Source: Oncomelania hupensis (Eukaryota; Mollusca; Gastropoda; Littorinimorpha; Pomatiopsidae). Taken from it: a stretch of 64,000 bases of DNA. A program made the position numbers and the translations under genes. The stretch spans positions 73,571,253 through 73,635,252 of the forward strand of contig CM072515.1 of NCBI GenBank assembly GCA_036898135.1. The letters are read 5' to 3'. Shown here piece by piece: positions 1-23,400 of this stretch. How positions within the stretch are numbered: the first letter of the stretch is position 1; every line of letters begins with the position of its first letter. Under the pieces are notes generated by a model, which searched no databases, was not told where the DNA came from, and saw only the letters and a program-made list of their open reading frames with translations.

Positions 1-87
1 TGTATTGATTTTTGTTGGGTTGAATTGGGTTGTTTTTTGTATTGTGCTGTATTGTATTGTATTGCATTGCTTTTGCAATGTATTGTG

Positions 88-536
88 TAATGGCATCAAC
101 ACGGACATCAAAGTCCAAGGCCAATCCCTCAACACAGTGCATAGCTTCAAATATCTAGGAGCCATTGTATCAGACAATGGGTCCCGACAGGAAGTCCTCT
201 CCAGGATCGCACAAACAACTGCTACCCTGGCGAGGTTGAAGCCAATTTGGAAAGACAGGACCATCAGTGTGCATTCCAAGGTAAGACTGCTGCGCTCCCT
301 TGTCATCTCCATCTTCCTATACGCTTGCGAAACATGGACCCTCACAGCAGATCTCCAACGAAGAATACAAAGCAAGGAGATGAGGTGCTACAGAAGACTT
401 CTGGGCATTTCCTATACCTAGCACATCACCAACGACGAAGTCCGACAGACCGTTACACAAGCCATTGGACAACACGATGACCTGCTCACAGTGGTGAAAA
501 AACGGAAATTCCGATGGTACGGCCACGTCGCCAGAT
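88..536 (+). mobile_element. RTE-like LINE, 3' part of RT ORF (copy 1, left half)
   Basis: Translation gives the C-terminal part of an RTE-type LINE polyprotein, with the blocks FKYLGAIVSDNGSRQEVLSR, SIFLYACETWTLTADLQRRI and MRCYRRLLGISYT. The frame meets a TAG at 419-421, where the other copies read Gln, and then continues with the same protein to WYGHVAR near 530. The copy stops at about 536 and resumes at about 1508, so it has been split by an insertion. It is 5' truncated and not functional. The RTE assignment is by family resemblance. Confidence 0.85.
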
Positions 537-622
537 CATAATAATACAGTACATTTATATCGCGCGGTACCTCGCAAACGGTAAGGAAAGCGAGCTCACC
601 GCGCTTGACAACACACGTGCAA

Positions 623-696
<74 letters not shown>

Positions 697-1507
697 AACA
701 CGTATACACTTATCAAATGATTAAATAATTACAGTTTAAAAAAAAAAAAAACACACACACACACATGGCTATGCAAAACAACAGATAATATGAATACCAA
801 GAACCGAGCAGGTGCCGCCACCATCCATGAACAGATGACGTGACTTGGTAGAAGATTACATATGGGGATGGAAGGGAGTGGGGGTGAAAATTATTGAGTT
901 TGCATGTTAAAAAGGTGGGTCTTTAATTGGCGCTTGAAGGAAGAAAGTGATGGAGCATGTCGGAGTTGCATCGGTAGTGAGTTCCAAGCAGTTGCAGCAG
1001 AGAAAGAGAAAGATCGTTCACCATAGGTCTTTGAGTGAACACGGGGGATAGAAAGCAGTCTTGTATCAGAAGAAGAGCGGAGTTGTCTTGCAGGAGAGTA
1101 GACAGAGAGAAGGTCAGTAAAGTATGAGGGGGCAGAACCAGTGAAGAATTTGAAAACAATAGTTGAGAGCTTGTAAAAGATGCGAGCTCGAACAGGGAGC
1201 CAATGAAGAGATCGGAGTAGAGGGGTGGCATGGTCTCGTTTTTTAGCTTTAAGAACAAGGCGGGCGGCTGAGTTTTGGACTTTCTGAAGTTTTTCAAGAA
1301 GGTAGAGAGGGGAGCCAGAGAGAAGAGAGTTGCAGTAGTCAAGTTTAGATAGAACAAATGCACAGACAAGAGTGTTGGTTGTTTCGGTTGTAAGATATTG
1401 TCGGATGGAGCTAATGCGGTGAATTTCGAAATAGGCAGAGCGGCATATGTTGGAAATGTGTTGGTCAAGTGACATGTCAGAAGACAGAATGAAACCTAAG
1501 TTGCGGG
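537..1507. mobile_element. Insertion splitting the RTE LINE: (AC)n tract plus CR1/L2-like fragment
   Basis: The insertion lies between the two halves of the RTE LINE. Its left part is a (CA)n microsatellite (625-690) with a poly-A and second CA tract (737-765). Its right part is the minus-strand CR1/L2-like LINE remnant listed separately. A short GATCA/CATCA similarity at the two junctions may be what is left of a target duplication. Confidence 0.65.
891..1500 (-). mobile_element. CR1/L2-like LINE, 3' end of RT ORF
   Basis: The minus strand encodes the RT tail of a CR1/L2-type LINE: NLGFILSSDMSLDQHI, LDYCNSLLSG, QNSAARLVLKAKK, LLRSLHWLPVRARI and TAWNSLPMQLR, in the usual order. The frame is open from about 1500 to the stop near 891. 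It is 5' truncated, with no catalytic YADD block. The same clade occurs in a longer copy at 57600-60254. Confidence 0.8.
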
Positions 1508-1737
1508 CATCAGGTCTTGCAAAGACCATCCTGCAAGGCACAGTGCAAGGAGGTAGAAGAAGAGGGCGACCGAAAAAGAGGTGGGAGGACAACATTCGAG
1601 AATGGACTGGTTTGATACTGAGCGAAACCATCAGGGTTGCTGAGGACAGGGTAAGATGGAGTACGCTGGTTAAACGATCATCTGTGGTGCCCCAACGACC
1701 TCCGAGTTACGGGATAGGATAGGATAGGATAGGATAG
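1508..1737 (+). mobile_element. RTE-like LINE 3' end with (GATAG)n tail (copy 1, right half)
   Basis: Continues the protein interrupted at 536: [34 protein letters not shown], then VVPQRPPSYGIG. It ends in short GGATA repeats (about 1709-1737). The same GATAGGATAG tail closes the copies at 16692, 22212 and 44762, so it marks the true 3' end of the family. Confidence 0.85.
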
Positions 1738-1824
1738 TGTTGCGTTGCGTTGCATTGTCTTGTAGTGTTGTGTAGTGGTACGGTTCAGTTGGGGGCAGCA
1801 ATGAGCTGTGATACATTTATTTTA

Positions 1825-2085
1825 ATCATCTGATGAGAGTGTACACCAAAAGTCTAGTCTGCGCATTCCATCGCATTGACTTTACAGATCCTGACTGTTC
1901 CTGTCCTAGACGGAGGAGAGCCTCTACACAAATATACCCAGCACGCACTAGGTCCCTTCTCCCCGTCCCCGGTCACCCAGGATTGTGCTCAGTCGTCTGG
2001 ACGTCCGACTGTGCGCACACAGGAAGGCGCCTTGAGTCGCTTTTGAGGTGGAAAAGCGCTATATAAGGACGACTAAATAAACATA
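1825..2085 (+). mobile_element. SINE family 1, 3' body and tail
   Basis: Matches the plus-strand copy at 27705-28015 and the reverse of the copies at 8955, 10108, 13720, 16150 and 41105. Shared blocks are CTGTCCTAGACGG, CAGCACGCACTAGGTCCCTT, GATTGTGCTCAGTCGTCTGG and a tail with GGAAAAGCGCTATATAAGG. The tRNA-like head is missing. Confidence 0.75.
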
Positions 2086-2157
2086 TTATATGCGCCATCT
2101 TTATACTAATATTAAGCAGTAAAATAAATTATTACTATTATTATGAATGCATTATAC

Positions 2158-2176
2158 ACAAATATATATATTTTTA
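2158..2176 (+). promoter_or_regulatory. Possible TATA region of the small secreted-protein gene
   Basis: An AAATATATATATTTTT tract lies about 70-85 bp before the ATG at 2245. The spacing would suit a TATA box with a short 5' UTR. The surrounding DNA is AT-rich, so this is a weak call. Confidence 0.3.
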
Positions 2177-2244
2177 AAAATTTAAAATATGTATGCTTGC
2201 CATGGAATCCATTGCAGAGGTACAGACTATCACCGGATCGAGAC

Positions 2245-14164
<11,920 letters not shown>

Positions 14165-14632
14165 CCCTCAAAAATGGGTGTCAGTGATCCCCTATACGCC
14201 TTAGGTGTGCGGGGACGTGAATTTACCCTCAGCCTGCTCACGTACTCTGGATTCAGGCATGGAGTTCTCCGCAGTCTCGAATTCTCGCTTATGGACGTTA
14301 CGTTAGCACAGACCACAAGGGTGCAGCGCAAAAATTGTTGGCCGAATTCTCGACACTAATTTGTGTGATTACCCTGTGCAAAGCTAAAGACCATAAATCC
14401 ATTTACAGTGTTTGATGTTAGTTTTACAGCATAGGCGCTCGGATCTGAACACTATAGCGTCCTATCTTCAGAACGCATCCCAGGTACGAGCGCCTGTGTT
14501 CTACGCGTAGTTTTAGACTTAACTTCTACACTTCCACAAAACCATCACTTTGATGTTATTTTTATGTGTTTGATTTTGGATTATTATATCATTTTGTTAA
14601 CATTGCATGGTTCTATTGATGAAGGTTTAATT

Positions 14633-14638
14633 AATAAA
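14633..14638 (+). promoter_or_regulatory. Candidate polyadenylation signal AATAAA
   Basis: AATAAA lies about 470 bp after the TGA at 14164, at the end of an AT-rich stretch without coding frames. Confidence 0.4.
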
Positions 14639-14710
14639 AATCAATACGTCTAATTCATTATAACAACAAATGTTTGACATTTCGACTCTATCGTCGTTTT
14701 ATAGAATCCA

Positions 14711-14711
14711 T

Positions 14712-14804
<93 letters not shown>
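14711..14804 (+). repeat. (CT)n microsatellite
   Basis: About 47 CT units with one interruption, then a poly-A stretch near 14831. Confidence 0.95.
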
Positions 14805-14805
<1 letters not shown>

Positions 14806-14844
14806 AACATAATTCTTGTCTCAGATACAGTAAAAAAAAAAAAA

Positions 14845-15140
14845 AAGGTAAAGGTAGTCCCATAGCCTTGTGGCCGTATAGTAGGGGAGCGTGATGTTGT
14901 AGATCACACTTATCTTGGGCCAGCGTAATGAGGTTGATACCCATCTCTTTCCCTCGCTGCTTTACCTTCCCCACCCTTAAGAGAGTAGGTACTCAGTCAC
15001 AGTTGAGTCAACAGGGGGCGTTGTTATTTGTTGCTTCACGATTTGCGGTCACCCATCCAAGCGTTAACCGCACTGGACGGTACTTAACTTGCGACAGAGT
15101 AGCGAGTGCTCCAACCACTGCGCTATCCGACACCCCTCAG
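14845..15140 (-). mobile_element. SINE-like element with tRNA- or 5S-like head (family 6)
   Basis: On the minus strand it starts GGGTGTCGGATAGCGCAGTG and continues with GGTTAACGCTTGGATGGGTG, which resembles the 3' part of 5S rRNA. It ends near the poly-A side at 14845 with GGCCACAAGGCTATGGGACT. One copy only here, so the boundaries are approximate. Confidence 0.5.
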
Positions 15141-15387
15141 ATACAGCCTGGTATGAAATTCCTGAGTGCAGGAAGACAGAACTGATGCAGAAGTGAGAGG
15201 TGAACCACAGGCATCAGTCAAAGATAGGCGTCCCATCAATATGCCTTGTCAGTTGTGTATCACTCTGTATGCACGATGATTTTCAAGGACCAGTAGGCAA
15301 TCTGTGCCAGCTGAAGAGCCAACCGTTCTTGTTGGACACACGTGTTGCCGTCTGGCAGACATGAGGCTTATCGGCGATCGTTATGTA

Positions 15388-16121
15388 TGGCGGCCTACTA
15401 GCGCCAAAACCTGATAATTACAATTATCATGTGATAATTACAATTATCATGTGATAATTACAATTATCAAGAGATAATTACAATTATCATTGAAAATTAC
15501 AAATATGTTCGTGTGATCATGTTTAATTTTCAGTTTTGGCTCTATCAATCCGCCTGGAAATGCGCCAAAACTGAAAATTGTAATTATCACACAATAATTA
15601 AAATTTTCACTTGATAATTATAATTTTCACGTGATCATGCTTAATTCTGGTTAGGCGGCTTACTAGCGTCAAAACCTGCAAAACTTACATGTATCAGTGA
15701 TAATTGTAATTAACATGTGTTCTGTGTAATTCACAGAGATACCGGTAACTCACAGTGTTAATTACTAATTTTCAGTTTTGGCCACGCTTTACTAGGGCCA
15801 AAACCCCAGGCGTGCTGGGAACAGTGCCGCTGCCGCGCATGCGCATAGCGCATCGGGCCGCGCATGCTCATCTTGATATTTATAATTTTCAGTGATAATT
15901 GTAATTATCGCTTGATAATTGTAATTATCTCTTGATAATTGTAATTATCTCATGATATTAGTAATTGTCAGGTTTTGGCGCTAGGAAAGCGTGGCAAATA
16001 CTGATAATTATTAATTAACACTGCGGATTACCGGTATCTCTGTAAATTACACAGAACACGTGATAATTTCAATTATCTCGTGATAATGGTAACTCTCGGT
16101 TTTGGCGCTAGTAGGCCGTCA
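15388..16121. mobile_element. Fold-back/MITE element with TA target site and internal GATA-motif arrays
   Basis: Inverted ends TGGCGGCCTACTAGCGCCAA and TTGGCGCTAGTAGGCCGTCA are flanked by TA on both sides. The interior repeats a near-palindrome, TGATAATTACAATTATCA, and several partial copies of the terminal GCGCCAAAAC motif in both orientations. No coding frame is present. A Tc1/mariner-type MITE fits the TA duplication. Confidence 0.8.
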
Positions 16122-16149
16122 TAGTTATGAGGTGTTCCGATGTATTTTA

Positions 16150-16495
16150 TTTATTTAATTTTTTTTTTATAGTTATCATTCTTCTACAGCGCCTTTTCAG
16201 CTCAAGAGCTGCTCAAGGCGCTGGCCAATACAGGATCAAACACAAGCAGCCTGAGGCGCTCACTTGCTGCATTAGGGCGCACTGTCTGACGCCCAGACGA
16301 CTGAGCACAATCCTAGACGACCGGGGATGGGGGAGAAGGGAAAACTGTACACTGAAACAACCATCAGACTAATAGCAACAGTAAGATGGCCAGTGCTCAC
16401 AGCCAATGTTTATGTTCGGGCCACCGGGAATCGAACCCACAGCCTTTGTAACACGAGCTCGCCGCTCTACCAACTGAGCTATCCCGCGTTTAGAC
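16150..16495 (-). mobile_element. SINE family 1 copy with tRNA-like head
   Basis: Minus strand; head GGGATAGCTCAGTTGGTAGA with B box GGTTCGATTCCC near 16425-16490. Tail GAGCAGCTCTTGAGCTGAAA lies near 16195. The head differs from the 9400 copy, so this may be a distinct subfamily or a composite. Confidence 0.75.
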
Positions 16496-16691
16496 AGTGA
16501 GGGGATCAGCAGGGTCATAGTTCAGAACTGAATCCTGTACTTTATTCTGATTTTATTTTGATTAAATCAAATTAATGAGGTTGGATGAAATCCAAAATAA
16601 ACTCACAACTGAAAGAGTAACTTGAATGAGCAGAGTTACAGTTAATAGAGGGTGTGCATCAAAGAATAATGGAATACAAATAAAAAGCTTT

Positions 16692-18480
16692 AAAATCTTT
16701 TCCTATCCTATCCTATCTCGTAACTCGTAAGTCGTTGGGGCACCACAGGTGATCGTTTAACCGCAATACTCCACCTTTCTCTGTCCTCAGCAACCCTCAT
16801 GGCTTCGCTCAGTGTCAAGCCAGTGCATTCTCGAATATTGTCCTCCCACTCCTTTTTCTGCCTCCCTCTTCTTCTGCCTCCTTGCACTGTGCCTTGCAGG
16901 ATGGTCTTTGCAAGGCTTGATGCTCTGGTGATGTGACCATACCAACGGAGTTTCTGTTTCTTCACCACTGTGAGCATGTCATCGTGTTGTCCAATGGCTT
17001 TTGTCATGGTCTGTCGGACTTAGTCGTTGGTGATGTGCTGGGTATATATAGGAAATGCCCAGAAGTCTTCGGTAGCACCTCATCTCCATGCTTTGTATTC
17101 TTCGTTGTAGGTCTGATGTGAGGGTCCATGTTTCTCAAGCGTATCGAAAGATGAAGATGATAAGGGAGCGCAGCAGCCTTACCTTGGAATGTAGACTAAT
17201 GGTCTTTTCTTACCAAAATTAATGGGTTTCAACCTTGTCAGGGCCGCAGTTGTTTGTGAGATCCTGAAAAAGACTTCCTGTCGGGACACATTGTCTGATA
17301 CAATGGCTCCTAAATATTTGAAGCTATGCACTGTGTGGAGGGATTCGCCTTGGATGTCCCTGTTGAGGCCATGGGTGTTGTTGGTCATCATTTTGGTCTT
17401 CTCTGCACTTATTTCCATTCCATAGGCTCTGGAGGTGGTGTCAAGCCTCTGTACCAGCTGTTCAAGTTCTTGTTCCTCTCCAGCCAATCCATCAATGTCA
17501 TCCGCAACACGGAGGTTGGAGATTGCTCTACCCTCTATGCTGACTGTGACTTCGTGATCTGCAAGAGCATCTGGCATGATGCGATCTAGGAAGATGTTGA
17601 AGAGTGTTGGAGAGAGTAGGCATCCTTGGCGCACGTCGATTATTGTTCCGAACCAGTTCCCGATGGCGCTGTTGTAGAGGACTGCACTGATAGCATTGTC
17701 ATACAGGCTTTTGATGACTTCATTTTAGGACTGATGTTGTACATGTACACTCTCATGGTTGCCCAAAGAGCTGCATGCCACACTCGGTCATAAGCTTTCT
17801 TAAAGTCTACAAACACATGATATAGATGCTGTTGGTGCTGTAGGTATTTCTCACAGATTATACTGAGGTTGAAAATCTGTTCAGTGGTACTTCGCCTTGC
17901 CTTGGATCCTGCTTGTTTTTCAGCTATGATTTGTTCAGCTTGGGGTTTCAACCTGTTGAGTATTGTTTTCAGGAGGATCTTACTGGGATGGCTGATGAGG
18001 CTGATGGTGCGGTAATTTTCACATTCCTTAAGGTTACCCTTTTGGGGAAGCGACTGGGTCCATGGTGTATGCCACTCCCCGCTCTGCCAGATCTTGTTAC
18101 AGGTAATGATGAGGGTGTCAACCATCGCTTCTTTTCCAGCTTGAAGCAATTCCTCGGGTATGTTGTCCACTCCCGTTGACTTCCCCTTCTTCAGCGATTG
18201 CCTCAACTTCTTCTCGGAGAACTGGAGGATTTCTTCCTCTTCTCTGTTCTGTGGAAATGCTAGAACTAATAGCTCTCGGTTAAGGTCAGAGCAGAACTCT
18301 GTACACTTGTCAACCGCTTCACAGTCTGGTAGGCCTTCTCACTGTTGTTCTTGTTCATAATGTTCTCTATTTCCTGACATTGATCTTCTATCTAGTTCTC
18401 CTTTGCTGTGCGCATGCCTGTTCGGATATGTCATTGTTAATTTGTCTGTATGCATCACCGGTGTGATAAACGAAGAAAGA
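16692..18480 (-). mobile_element. RTE-like LINE, RT domain (copy 2)
   Basis: The minus strand encodes an RTE RT in three frames joined by frameshifts: SLKKGKSTGVDNIPEELLQA and FKKAYDRVWHAALW (18206-17640); RQGCLLSPTLFNIF and VADDIDGLAGEE, the catalytic ADD block (17634-17179); and [16 protein letters not shown] to the (GATAG) tail at 16692-16715. The frameshifts show it is inactive. Its 5' neighbour is the inverted segment at 18484-18890. Confidence 0.88.
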
Positions 18481-18483
18481 TGA

Positions 18484-18890
18484 AAAAAAAAAAAAAAGAA
18501 CACCTCACAGGAAGCTAATGCATACCGAAAAATTAACAATGACATCCGAAAAGGCATGCGCACAGCAAAGGAGAAATGGATAGAAGAAAAATACCAGGAA
18601 ATAGAGAACAGTCTGTATAAGAACAACCGCAAGAATGGCTACCAAACTGAAGCGGCTGACAAGTGTTAAACAGCCCAAGGTCTCAACGATCCAAAGTAAA
18701 TCTAGCATATGCCTCACAGAAGAACAAGAAGTCTTGGAGTAATGGACAAAGTACTGCTCTTACCATTATAACCAAACACCAAAAGGAGACCCATGAGTTC
18801 TAGCATGTCCTCAGAACAGAGAGGAGGACGAAATCCTCCCAATTCTCCGAGAAGAAGTTGAGGCAGCAGTGCAATCACTGAAGAAGTTGA
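18484..18890 (+). mobile_element. Inverted 5' segment of RTE LINE copy 2
   Basis: Plus-strand sequence of the linker upstream of RT (KNTSQEANAYRKINN-like, then EIENSLYKNNRKN). About 110 bp of it is also present in opposite orientation at 18340-18450, producing an imperfect palindrome around 18465-18500. Confidence 0.75.
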
Positions 18891-19740
18891 CCCTGTGACC
18901 TTGACCTTGAAATTAAATCATTCGTTCACTGATCATTTATATGTAACACATTCCAACACTATAGCGATCATAATTATGTGAAATCCCACCCAATCCAAAT
19001 CCAATACGTACCATGCATCGGTGTCACTTTTCGGAATGAGCTAGTATTATCAATGATCCATGATCGTACATGATCTGTATGATCCCCTCACCACTTTATC
19101 TTTGATTAGACACACTGTCTCATGTTAAGATTACTAATAAGCCCCATCATAACACTGGCCAATTCGGAAAGTTTTTGTTTGTTTTGTTTTTTAAAACAGA
19201 ATTATAACAACTTGGAATAACGTAGCGACGGATGCCAAGTTCACTGAATAAATACTTTAGGAGTTGTATTTACTCCACAAAGTTGGTGGTTAGACAAAAA
19301 GGTATTCAAAGTTGATAGGACGGTAACCATGGGTCGTGTGTGGTTAACAATCATTAAGTGATGAAATTGTGGCTAAAGGCTTTTTAGCCTTTGAGCAATA
19401 CCATATTGTGCTATGCTATACTGTTCACCATCACCACCACCACCACCAACAACAACAACAAAAAGTTATTAATTTCTGTTTGTAGAAACTCCAAGAATTT
19501 TAGTTAGCTACCAGCAAAGAACAAGTAGGCCTAATCAGCCTTGTTTCGGGAAAACCGAAAGTCCAGGTAAGGGGAGAGAACTGCACCATAAATAACGCAG
19601 TGAAAGAGAAGAAATATTTATCAAAAATCGAATGACTATTATGTTATGTGTTAACATGCGTCACGGCTGTTATACATACGCATGGTCTGACTTAAGTTTG
19701 CTTTCCCCACTTGTAAAGTCTACAGTGAAAGCAACGGTTA
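18891..19740. other. Non-coding region before PM20D2
   Basis: No gene seen. It holds a TGACCTTGACCTTGA motif pair near 18897 and a short (CAC)n/(CAA)n run at 19428-19461. Confidence 0.5.
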
Positions 19741-19761
19741 AGGTCTAGCGTAGGCCACAGA

Positions 19762-19837
19762 CTGTAAAGTCTCGTAGGCCTCAATTACATATACATACTA
19801 TACATAGTATGTAATTGAGGCCTACGAGACTTCACAG
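19762..19837. promoter_or_regulatory. 30-bp inverted repeat (hairpin) just upstream of the PM20D2 start
   Basis: Arms 19762-19791 and 19808-19837 are reverse complements at 29 of 30 positions, with a 16-nt spacer. The core reads CTCGTAGGCCTCAATTACAT. The right arm ends 40 bp before the ATG, so the hairpin is in the core promoter or 5' UTR. Confidence 0.7.
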
Positions 19838-19877
19838 CCTGTGCGTAGGCAAATCCCCCTCTTAGCAGACGACAAAG

Positions 19878-20264
19878 ATGGCGACAGCGGACAAACTGAA
19901 ACAACTTGCTCGCGATACAATCGACTCTTTTCTTCCTCAGCTGAAAGCTCTTAGTCAAGATATTTGGAAATTTCCAGAACTGTGCTATCAGGAAAAATAT
20001 GCACACAAAAGACTGACGGATTTTCTGGAGGAGAATGGCTTTCATGTGGACCGAAGTTACAAACTGGAAACGGCATTCAGAGCAAGGCCAAAAACGTCTC
20101 GCAACATTAAAGAAAGGCCAAACATCGCCATTTTGTGTGAATACGACGCTTTGCCTGAGATCGGACATGCTTGTGGACACAACTTGATTGCCATTGTTGG
20201 AGTGGCCGCCTCTTTGGGTATTTCGGCAGCTCTGCGTTCTTCGGATTTCAGTGGAATAGGCACG
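19878..20264 (+). CDS. PM20D2: PM20D2 exon 1
   Basis: 129 codons ending in phase 0 before GTGAGA. Contains the N-terminal helix ([17 protein letters not shown]), [10 protein letters not shown] and the metal-site block GHACGHN. Confidence 0.9.
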
Positions 20265-20418
20265 GTGAGACTTTCCATTACCTTCCTTGATCGTTTGGCT
20301 AGTGTATGGGGGTGGAGGGAGGAGAAGAGAGGAGAGGAAGATGCACACAGGTGTTCAAGCTTTTCAGCAGAGTGAAGTTGACTGCTTAAACCAAAGAAGA
20401 AGAAGAAGAAGAAGAAGA

Positions 20419-20475
<57 letters not shown>

Positions 20476-23400
20476 GTGGTGGTGGGAAGGGAGTGGGGAG
20501 AAAGGAATCTAAAATTGGAAAAGGGTATGTGACATTATAAGGGTTATCACTAAGTTTATCATAATTATGAATGAAAATCTCGGACAGTAGTTAAGAAAAT
20601 ATTCAGAAATGATAATTGTCATCAACAAAATATTAATAAGATATAGGAATTAGTCAAATTCAAATTATAGTTATACTATGCGGAATGGAAAGCAAAAGTG
20701 TATACATCAATGTTGTTTAGAATATCTCGGTATGTAATTTATAGTTTTAGACTCAAATGCATCATGGAGCAAAATAAGTATACATAATAGAATGTGTATG
20801 TGTTGTTTTTTTTGTTTTTTTTTGTAATTTGTAAACATTTTGTTGTTGTTGCAAATCTGTGGATGATGAGGCCTAAATAGTCCCCAAAGTTGGGTTTGTT
20901 AATTAAAAGACAGAAAGAAAAAAACACATCCCTCTGTCATAAACGCTGTAATGTTAATTATTCAAAAGTGCTGTCAACCAAAGCTATGAAAGCATTACCA
21001 GTACATCATTATGTCAAATTTCCTTGTGTAAATGTGGCCACTAAAACATCTTGTATCAATAGTACCATAACAAACTTTGAAGTGGGTAAATTAGGTCATA
21101 GATTATGGTCAAGGTCACAGAGTCAGAAGTATTGTTTTAACAAATATTGCTTTTTTTTCCTGATCTACCCTTATTTTTTTTCTTCCAAAATGTGTTTATC
21201 TTGGGTCTTTTTTTTTTTTTTGCTCGCACTAATGTGATTGTGAGTATATATTTTAAAAAATCTCTTCACGACATGAGTCCTTTACTCTTAATTCTAGTTT
21301 TTCTAAATGGGTTTTAGCTCACAGTACTTGGAACCCCAGCAGAAGAAGGTGGTGGAGGGAAGATACACCTGATCAATGCAGGAGCCTTTAATGACATTGA
21401 CGTTGCCATGATGGCGCATCCTTCCCAGTCCAACCTTCAGAAGCCTATCTACTTGGCCATGACTCAGTGAGTAATTTTTCTTTTTTTACAAAAATGTTCA
21501 TCGCTTTGTTTCTCTTCACAACTCTAACTTCCCTACTCACACCAGTGTTCTTTGCTTGTTTGGCAGCTACATTGATTGTGTTTTGAGAAGCCAGTTGGCA
21601 CATTGGCTGGCTTCAATCAGATCCTGTTCCTGGCCAGCGCCTTGAGCAACTCTTTTGAACTGGAAAAGCGCTTTAGAAGAGCAATTCAAAAAGCGAAACC
21701 TGGTTATGTTAACATTTGGATGGGACTGATTAGTACTTGGATGGAACTGGCAGATCTTACTAGGCAGACAATTGAAACAGGGTGCACACCGGTCACCACA
21801 TGTTGTTTCCAAGTAGAAAGAACTGGTACTCAGTTCGGCTTAGAAAAACTAAAGAAGGTCAAGCAGGGAAGGAGAAGAGATGTGCAGTGCCATCACAAAA
21901 CTGACCCTGAAAAAAGAGAAGCCTCTATCAGCTCTCAAGTGTGAATATTTAGAGCTTTATGCATGCATGGTTGAGTGGTAACGAATCTTTTCCTACAGCC
22001 TTTTCCTTCTTTCAGAGTCACCATCATTTATGAGGGCAAAGGATCACATGCGTCCAGTTTTCCATGGAATGGTGTGAACGCGTTGGATGCAGCTGTGCAG
22101 TGCTACAGCGCCATTTCTCACATGCGGCAGCAGTTGAAACCCACTTGGAGAGTGCATGGTAAGTTAGAAGTAAATACATGTTAATACATGTACCCCATGT
22201 ACCTTGCTCAACTCGCCAGCCTATCCTATCCTGTAAATCTTAAGTCGTTGGGGCACTACAGATGATCGCTTAACCAGCGTACTCACAGACCTGACTACTT
22301 CACGAAATATTTGTACAATCTTACGAAAATTTGAAGCTTTGTACAATTGTACGCATTTTTTCCATTTATACAAAAAATCGGAGTACAATCGCACTTTCGT
22401 TTTCTCGCCAGTAAAGTTGAAATCGACAGTTGCTTTCCCTTGCTCAACATCCGGGAACCGCGTATTTCTTCTTCCTGCGAGTTTGAGGTTGACAAAATGC
22501 CTGGCGTTTCTTCCTTCAACGAGCTACGGTTAGCAAAACCTGAATTTCAGTTAAAATCTGCTTATGCAGATAGCCTCAAAGATGATGCCGACACAGACTA
22601 GAGACAGGTTTGAGGCAGGTCTGTACTCATCTTTCTTTTTCCTCAGCAGCCCTCATGGCTTCACCCAATGTCAAGCCAGTCCATTCTCGAATGTTGTCTT
22701 CCCACCTCTTTCTCTGTCTCCCTCTTCTTTTGCCCCCTCGCACTGTGCCTTGCAGGATGGTCTTAGCAAGGCCTGATGCACTAGTGACATGGCCATACCC
22801 TCGGGGTTTCCTTTTCTTTAACACTGTGAGCATATCATTGTGTTGTCCAATGGCTTGTGTGATTGTCTGTCAGACTTAGTCGTTGGTAATGTGCTGGGTA
22901 TAGGAAATGCCCAAAAGACTTCTGTAGCACCTCATCTCCATGCTTTGTATTCTTTGTTGTAGATCTGCTGTGAGGGCCCATGTTTCGCATGAGTATAGGA
23001 AGATGGAGATGACAATGGAGCACAGCAACCTTCCTTGGAATGTAGGCTGATGGTCCTGTCTTTCCAAATGGGCTTCAACCTTGCCAGGGCAGCAATTGTT
23101 TGTGCAATCCTGGAGAGGACATCCTGTCGGGACCCTTTGTCTGATTCAATTGCTTGATCTGAAGCTTTTCTTGACCATGATGTAGTCAATCTTGTTGTGA
23201 TGCTTCCCGCTGGGACTATGCCAGGTCCCTTGTCTGGATTTTTTTGTGGGGGTCAGTTGCGTTAAGCGTGTTTTCCAGTATCAGATTGTTGTATCTGGCA
23301 AACTCCAAGAATCTCAGACCTCTATCATTTGTCTCGTTGTTGCACTTGGGGACCCCAGTTGTTTTAAGCATCTTGGCCAATCTTGGCATTTTAGTTGCCT

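Noticed and set aside
17179..18206. RT-encoding frames as a host gene
   Set aside because: Frameshifts, a (GATAG)n tail and several other copies in the window show an RTE LINE.
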